Of a stretch of DNA of 64,000 nucleotides, positions 59,907 through 64,000 are shown piece after piece (the first letter of the stretch is position 1; each line of letters starts with the position of its first letter). This stretch comes from Amycolatopsis orientalis DSM 40040 = KCTC 9412. GTDB taxonomy: Bacteria > Actinomycetota > Actinomycetes > Mycobacteriales > Pseudonocardiaceae. The DNA is taken from the NCBI RefSeq assembly GCF_000478275.1, contig NZ_ASJB01000064.1:124001-188000 (forward strand), in the 5' to 3' direction. A program made the position numbers and the translations under genes. The notes beneath the pieces are model-generated. The model was not told the origin of the DNA and ran no database searches. It worked only from the letters and a program-made list of their open reading frames with translations.

Positions 59907-62336
59907 GGCGGCCTTCGCGGCTTTCGAACTGCCTTTGAATCCCGCCAGCCAGTCCTTCGTTTCGGCGCTGATCGTGCCCGCGCCGCGGTCCACGAGGTCC
60001 GCGGCGAGTTCCAGCAGCGCGAAGATGCCGCGGTGGGTGGATTCCAGCTTCGGCAGCAGTGTGTCCAGTGTGGACAGGATCGCGCTGGGATGGTCGTTCG
60101 CGATGATCGCAAGCCGGGGAGCCAGTCTCGTCGGGACGAGATGAGGGCCGAGTACGCCCAGCGCAGCACCGAGTGCGCGGGGGCCGAGCAGGCGCCGGTC
60201 GAAGAGGGTCAGTGCGGCGTCCGTGCCCAGCTGGACGGCGGCGGGGCGTTTCAGCGCGAGGGAGGTGGCGATCAGCATCGTGCCGGGGAAACCCGGGGCC
60301 GAGGGGCTGTCGAGGAACGGGGGCAGCGCGGCTTTCTCCACGGGGTAGCCGACTTCGAAGTCGTTGAAGAACAGGTCCCCGGCGACGGCGGCTTCCAGGT
60401 GGTCACGGTCGTAGGGCGAGAAGACCGCTTCGTGGCAATCGGTGAAGCCGAGCCATTCGGGGGGCGGGCCGTCGAAGAGCATGCCCAGCCAGGGAGTCTT
60501 CGGTGCGACTGGTTGCGGGTTTCGTTCGACCTCCAGTAAGTCGACGCTGTATTCGCCGCGGTCGACTTTGGCCGTCCAGGTGATCGGCGGTCCGGGTTCG
60601 CCGCGCAGTGCCGCGGCGGGGTCGGCGGATTCGGGGTGCCGGGCGCGGGCGGCGGCGAGGGCGGTCCAGCCGGTGTCCGCGATGGCCGGTCCGCCGAGGG
60701 CGTACCGGATGGTGTCGGCGTGTGGTCCGGTGAGTGCCGAGGCGAGTGCGAGGGCTTCGTCCCGAGTGTCGGGGGCGAGTCTGAGCAGGGCGTCGACGAC
60801 GTCGTCCTCGGCCGCGTCGGGGTGTTCGAGCATGCGGGATACGAAGACGACGGGGTCGAGCCAGCCGCCCTGGTGGGTGGCGGCGGAGACGGGTACGGCG
60901 GTGCCGTCGAGCAGCGCGGTGACCCGGTGGTGGAGTGGGCGGCGCCAGCCGTCGACCTGGGGCGGGCGGGTGACGTCGCGGCCCGCGAGGCCGAGGACGA
61001 GGGTGGCGATCAGTTTCGGTACGGCCGGGCCGTATTTCTCGCCCGTGATCTTGGTGGCGCGTTTCACCAGGGGTTTGAGGGCGTGCTGGAGTTCGCCGGC
61101 GACCCGGTGGGCGCCGTCGAGGGCGGCGAGGAGGAGGTCGGCCTGGTCGGGGTCGGCGAGGAGGGAGGAGAGGGCTTCCGCGACCGCGGCCGGGGTGTCG
61201 GGGATGTCGAGGGGGATGGTCAGCATCCGGCGCTGGTGCCATGGCGGGCGTACGGGTTCGGGGTATTCGGCGGGCTCGACGGTGGGTGTCGTGTCCGAGG
61301 TGACGCCGAGCCGGGTGGTGGCGAGGGTGCGGACGTCGGACGCTTCGTGGGTGAGTGCGGCTTCGAAGACTTCGTTGGCGAGGTCGGTCAGTTCGGGTCG
61401 CCGGTCGGCGATGCGGCCGGCGAGTTTGAGGGCGAGTTTGGCGGTGGCGGCGCCGCGTCCGGCCGCGGCCGCGGGGAGGTGCTGGAGTGCGACTTCGTCG
61501 TCGAGTGTGCCTTGTTTGTCCACTAGGGACAGTGCTTTGACGGCGAAGGAGACGGTGCGGGGCAGGCTGCTTCCGCAGAGCCGGGCGTAGCGGGTTTGGG
61601 CCGCTGTGCGCTCGTCCGGTGTGGGGGTGAGGGCTTCGTGGAGTGCGGCGTACCACTGGGCGCGGAAGGCGGCGAAGTCGCGGGCGAGGACGTCGAGGGT
61701 GAGGTCGAGGAGCCTGGTGCGGTCGAGTTCGCCGGTCTTGGTCAGTTCGAGCAGCGCGGTGGACCATTTGTCCTCGTCGCGGACGTACTTGTCGAAGGCC
61801 GCGAAGCTGGTGTCACCCGTGCCTTCGACCGTGAGCAGTTCCCAGAGTTCGGTGAGGGCTTCGGGTTCGGTTCGGAGGCGTTCGGCGAGGGGTTCGCCGC
61901 GGAAGCGGCCGGCCCAGCGGAACCAGCCCGCGTAGTAGTCGGGTGTCCGGAGGGGTTCGAGGTCGCCGTCGCGGATCATGCGGCGGATGGCTTCCCAGGC
62001 GGTTTGGTGCCGGATCAGGCGGAGGGCCATCGTCTTGCGTTCGGCGAGGGGCCGGTCCTGCAGGACGCGTTCGAGGATCGTGGGTGAGGCGATCCAGAGT
62101 TTGCCGAGGAGGGGGTCGGAGGCGGGGAGGGTGGCCCAGAGCGCGGTCGCGGCTTGCTGGCCTTTGAGCGGGTTTCGGGCGCCGTAGGTGTCGGGTTCGA
62201 TCTCGGTGAACTCGCTGCTGTCCTTGAACGCGGCCAGGAGTTCGGGGATCAGGGCTTTCCGCTCGGCGCGGGGGAGCGCGAGGGCCCGGGTGAGGACTTC
62301 CGACGGCTGGCCGGTGAGGAGCGCGTTCAGGTGCAC
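59889..62336 (-). CDS. DUF6493-like large helical-repeat protein
   Basis: An 815-aa protein from GTG 62336 (HLNALLTGQPSEVLTRALAL). The sequence is a long array of helices with Leu/Ala periodicity (HEAT/ARM-like), for example LARDFAAFRAQWYAALHEAL and VRTLATTRLGVTSD, with a C-terminal region GYPVEKAALPPFLDSPSAP. Known uncharacterised families of this design (DUF6493) sit next to SWIM proteins. Function unknown. Family name is a moderate-confidence call. Confidence 0.7.
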   Translation of the reverse strand: MHLNALLTGQPSEVLTRALALPRAERKALIPELLAAFKDSSEFTEIEPDTYGARNPLKGQQAATALWATLPASDPLLGKLWIASPTILERVLQDRPLAERKTMALRLIRHQTAWEAIRRMIRDGDLEPLRTPDYYAGWFRWAGRFRGEPLAERLRTEPEALTELWELLTVEGTGDTSFAAFDKYVRDEDKWSTALLELTKTGELDRTRLLDLTLDVLARDFAAFRAQWYAALHEALTPTPDERTAAQTRYARLCGSSLPRTVSFAVKALSLVDKQGTLDDEVALQHLPAAAAGRGAATAKLALKLAGRIADRRPELTDLANEVFEAALTHEASDVRTLATTRLGVTSDTTPTVEPAEYPEPVRPPWHQRRMLTIPLDIPDTPAAVAEALSSLLADPDQADLLLAALDGAHRVAGELQHALKPLVKRATKITGEKYGPAVPKLIATLVLGLAGRDVTRPPQVDGWRRPLHHRVTALLDGTAVPVSAATHQGGWLDPVVFVSRMLEHPDAAEDDVVDALLRLAPDTRDEALALASALTGPHADTIRYALGGPAIADTGWTALAAARARHPESADPAAALRGEPGPPITWTAKVDRGEYSVDLLEVERNPQPVAPKTPWLGMLFDGPPPEWLGFTDCHEAVFSPYDRDHLEAAVAGDLFFNDFEVGYPVEKAALPPFLDSPSAPGFPGTMLIATSLALKRPAAVQLGTDAALTLFDRRLLGPRALGAALGVLGPHLVPTRLAPRLAIIANDHPSAILSTLDTLLPKLESTHRGIFALLELAADLVDRGAGTISAETKDWLAGFKGSSKAAKAASRLSR

Positions 62337-62348
62337 GGCCCCATTGTG

Positions 62349-62392
62349 TCGTGAGTGGTAATGAGGGTTAGAACCACCATTACCACTCACGA
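62349..62392. repeat. Family A palindrome, imperfect copy
   Basis: TCGTGAGTGGTAATGAGGGT and its near-complement with several mismatches. It lies 12 nt upstream of the DUF6493-like start. Confidence 0.75.
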
Positions 62393-62460
62393 GGCTGCCC
62401 CACGGTCGGGACGTGGCTCGGGGATCCCGAGTCGTCCAGGTGGTCTGGGTCCGGTGTCTC

Positions 62461-62503
62461 GAAGGGTCCCTTTGCGACGTTGAACGTCGCAAAGGGAGCC
62501 TTC
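62461..62503. repeat. Palindrome TCCCTTTGCGACGTT
   Basis: A perfect 15-bp stem (62467-62481 with 62483-62497) and a 1-nt loop, extended by GAAGG/CCTTC. It is a different palindrome family from its neighbours at 62349 and 62537. Confidence 0.8.
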
Positions 62504-62536
62504 AGGACACAGCCGCGAGTGACCCGGTGGGCTGGC

Positions 62537-62588
62537 CCCCTCGTGAGTGGTAATGACGGTTCTAACCACCATTACCACTCACGAGGGG
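62537..62588. terminator. Family A palindrome next to imine-reductase gene
   Basis: CCCCTCGTGAGTGGTAATGA and near-complement, mismatched only at the centre, ending 7 nt before the stop of the imine-reductase-type gene on the minus strand, so probably its terminator. Confidence 0.75.
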
Positions 62589-62594
62589 TGGGGG

Positions 62595-63431
62595 TCAGAG
62601 GGTGGCGAGTCTGCCGAAGCCGTCGGAGCCGTGGCCGGCGTCGATCGCTCGCTGTACGTGGGCGCGGGCGGCGGTGAGGACGCCGTTGTCGAGGTCGTTG
62701 GTCCGGACGGTGTCGAGGATGTGGTCCATTGTCGCCGCGGTGGAGGTGAGTGTGCCGTAGTCGCCGGGGTAGCGGTCGGTGGAGACCTGGTCGGCGAGGA
62801 GGTCGATCATGTCCGGGAAGAAGCCGAGGAGTGCTTTGGCGTGTGTGGCGATGTCGGTGGCGTCGATGTTCTCCGCTTTGGCGAGGGCGAGCATGTGCAT
62901 CACGCCGCTCATGGAGGTCCAGAGCATGTCCTGCAGGGACGCGTCGAACGCGGCGGCCCGGCCGGGATCGTCGCCGACGTGCTGCGCGGTCTCGCCGAGG
63001 GCGGCGAGGGTGTCCCGGTGTTTCCGGTAGACGTCGGCTGGGCCGCTGTAGAAGAAGGCCGCGTCCGGGCCGCCGATCGCGTCGGTGGTCGCCATGATCA
63101 CGCCGTCGAGGTAGTCGATGCCGTGTCCGGCCGCCCAGTCCGCCATGGTGCGGGCTTGTCGTGGTGATCCGCCGGTGAGGTTCACCAGGGTGTGTCCGGT
63201 GAGCGCGTCGGTGTCGAGGACCGAGCGGGCGGCGGTGTAGTCGCGGACGCAGACGACGACGAGCGGGCTGGCCGCGATGGCTTCGGCGGCGGTCGGGGCG
63301 GTGGTGGCGGCGAGGCCGTTTTCCTTGCCAGGAGTGCGGTTCCACACGGTGGTGGGGTGGTCGGCGGCGGCGAACGCGGCGGCGAGGGCGTGTCCCATGG
63401 GGCCGAGTCCGAGGACGGTCACGGTGGTCAT
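62595..63431 (-). CDS. NADPH-dependent imine-reductase-type oxidoreductase
   Basis: A 278-aa protein from ATG 63431 with an N-terminal Rossmann motif TVLGLGPMGHALAAAFAAAD and WNRTPGK, then the helical dimer domain typical of the 6-phosphogluconate-dehydrogenase-like imine reductases (LVNLTGGSPRQARTMADWA, GVIMATTDAIG). Such enzymes reduce cyclic imines. Divergent from the MerR gene at 63485; the shared palindrome at 63448-63471 suggests direct control. Confidence 0.88.
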   Translation of the reverse strand: MTTVTVLGLGPMGHALAAAFAAADHPTTVWNRTPGKENGLAATTAPTAAEAIAASPLVVVCVRDYTAARSVLDTDALTGHTLVNLTGGSPRQARTMADWAAGHGIDYLDGVIMATTDAIGGPDAAFFYSGPADVYRKHRDTLAALGETAQHVGDDPGRAAAFDASLQDMLWTSMSGVMHMLALAKAENIDATDIATHAKALLGFFPDMIDLLADQVSTDRYPGDYGTLTSTAATMDHILDTVRTNDLDNGVLTAARAHVQRAIDAGHGSDGFGRLATL

Positions 63432-63447
63432 GGCGGCTAAGCTAAAC

Positions 63448-63471
63448 CTTGACATTGACGTCAGAGTCAAG
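63448..63471. promoter_or_regulatory. MerR operator and divergent promoter
   Basis: A 24-nt near-palindrome, CTTGAC at one end and GTCAAG at the other, with TGACGTCA at the centre; only two base pairs per side differ. It includes a TTGACA -35-like box and sits between the starts of the MerR and imine-reductase-type genes, as expected for a MerR target. Confidence 0.75.
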
Positions 63472-63484
63472 TCTCGGGGTGGGG

Positions 63485-63844
63485 ATGAGGATCGGGGAGC
63501 TCGCGCGGCGGACGGGGGTCAGCGAGCGTGCGTTGCGGTACTACGAGGAGCAGGGGTTGCTGACGCCGCTGCGGCGGCCGAGCGGGTATCGCGTGTACGG
63601 CGACGCGGATGTGGCGGCGGTGCGGCGGATCAGGATCCTGCTCGGGGCGGGGCTGAACACCGCGCAGATCCTCGAGATCCTGCCGTGCATCGTCGACGAG
63701 GACGGCCGGCTGACGCCGGACTGCCCGGAGCTGACCGAGGCGTTGCGGCAGCAGCGTGCGCGGATCGACGAGGCGATCGGTGAGCTGGAGTCCACGCGCG
63801 CGAACCTCGACACGATCATCGGCGCGGAACGGCGGGTGGGCTGA
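63485..63844 (+). CDS. MerR-family regulator
   Basis: A 119-aa regulator: winged helix MRIGELARRTGVSERALRYY, EEQGLLTPLRRPSGYRVY, followed by the effector helix region LEILPCIVDEDG and a coiled coil near the end (QQRARIDEAIGELES). No metal-site cysteines beyond PCI and PDCPEL (two Cys), so a redox or metal signal cannot be excluded. Likely autoregulates and controls the divergent gene. Confidence 0.9.
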   Translation: MRIGELARRTGVSERALRYYEEQGLLTPLRRPSGYRVYGDADVAAVRRIRILLGAGLNTAQILEILPCIVDEDGRLTPDCPELTEALRQQRARIDEAIGELESTRANLDTIIGAERRVG

Positions 63845-63845
63845 C

Positions 63846-64000
63846 ATGCCGACGATCACCGGTACGCCGGTTCCGGGTGCGATCCGGCTGTCGCGGGCGT
63901 TGCTGATCGCGGTGGCGGTGAGTCATCTGGTGGTGCCGCTGGTGTTGTGGGCCAACGAGAACGCGTTGCGTGCGCAGATCGCGGCCCGGTATCCGGGGTT
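63846..64000 (+). CDS. Membrane protein, 3' end cut by window
   Basis: Starts ATG 63846, 1 nt after the MerR stop. The 51 codons seen encode a polar start (MPTITGTPVPGAIRLS), one hydrophobic helix (ALLIAVAVSHLVVPLVLWA) and NENALRAQIAARYPG. Too little for a family; probably cotranscribed with merR. Confidence 0.6.
   Translation, partial: MPTITGTPVPGAIRLSRALLIAVAVSHLVVPLVLWANENALRAQIAARYPG

Noticed and set aside
59889..62492. Long plus-strand frames (for example 60636-61526) opposite the DUF6493-like gene
   Set aside because: Glycine- and valine-rich shadow translations of the real minus-strand gene, with no ribosome sites or domains.
1..64000. CRISPR arrays, rRNA or tRNA genes, replication origin
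   Set aside because: No regularly spaced direct repeats, no cloverleaf-like conserved segments and no cluster of DnaA boxes were seen by eye.

Overview
The window is a high-GC actinomycete chromosome segment. Gene content points to the Pseudonocardiales, most plausibly Amycolatopsis: an F420-type LLM oxidoreductase, a mycoredoxin-like protein, many GTG starts, many 4-bp ATGA gene overlaps, a lanthipeptide locus and many Tat/Sec-secreted wall enzymes. This is inferred from gene families; no rRNA or tRNA gene was seen.

Layout. 1-7.3 kb (minus strand): a partial YihY-type membrane protein, two small proteins, a 962-aa LAL-type LuxR regulator, then a class II lanthipeptide locus (LanM plus a 64-aa precursor that has no cysteine at all). 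7.4-12.6 kb (minus): a three-gene chain of alpha/beta hydrolase, caspase-like/STAND NTPase/14-repeat WD40 protein and a 48-aa membrane peptide, each junction a 4-bp overlap; this resembles an immune or programmed-death module. 12.7-20.1 kb: a barstar-domain protein, a catabolic amidohydrolase-esterase-FAD oxidase operon with a divergent TetR gene, and a largely empty 800-bp stretch. 20.3-23.5 kb: small proteins, a secreted peptide under a palindrome, and a NarL-type two-component pair. 23.5-34.1 kb: a cluster of secreted peptidoglycan-binding-domain enzymes (GH75 chitosanase, NlpC/P60-like, DUF1906, M23, MepA/M74) with an FG-GAP protein and PhoD phosphatase.

34.2-44 kb is an accessory, partly decayed island: a SUKH protein, an HTH-NTPase gene with a small membrane gene between inverted copies of a repeat, a protein of four cold-shock domains, and broken genes (intradiol dioxygenase, TniQ-like, frameshifted integrase). 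44-57.7 kb returns to ordinary core genes: M20 peptidase, hydrolase, ArsR/SRPBCC pair, beta-propeller lipoprotein, aldo/keto reductase, LLM oxidoreductase, UppP, histidine phosphatase, M3 oligopeptidase, PAP2-like protein and a beta-helix protein. 57.8-64 kb holds a TetR regulator with a zinc-ribbon tail, a SWIM protein convergent with a DUF6493-like protein, an imine-reductase-type gene with divergent MerR, and the start of a membrane protein.

A striking genome-wide feature is several families of long, near-perfect palindromes in the gaps between genes, mostly at convergent gene ends, where they probably act as two-way terminators.
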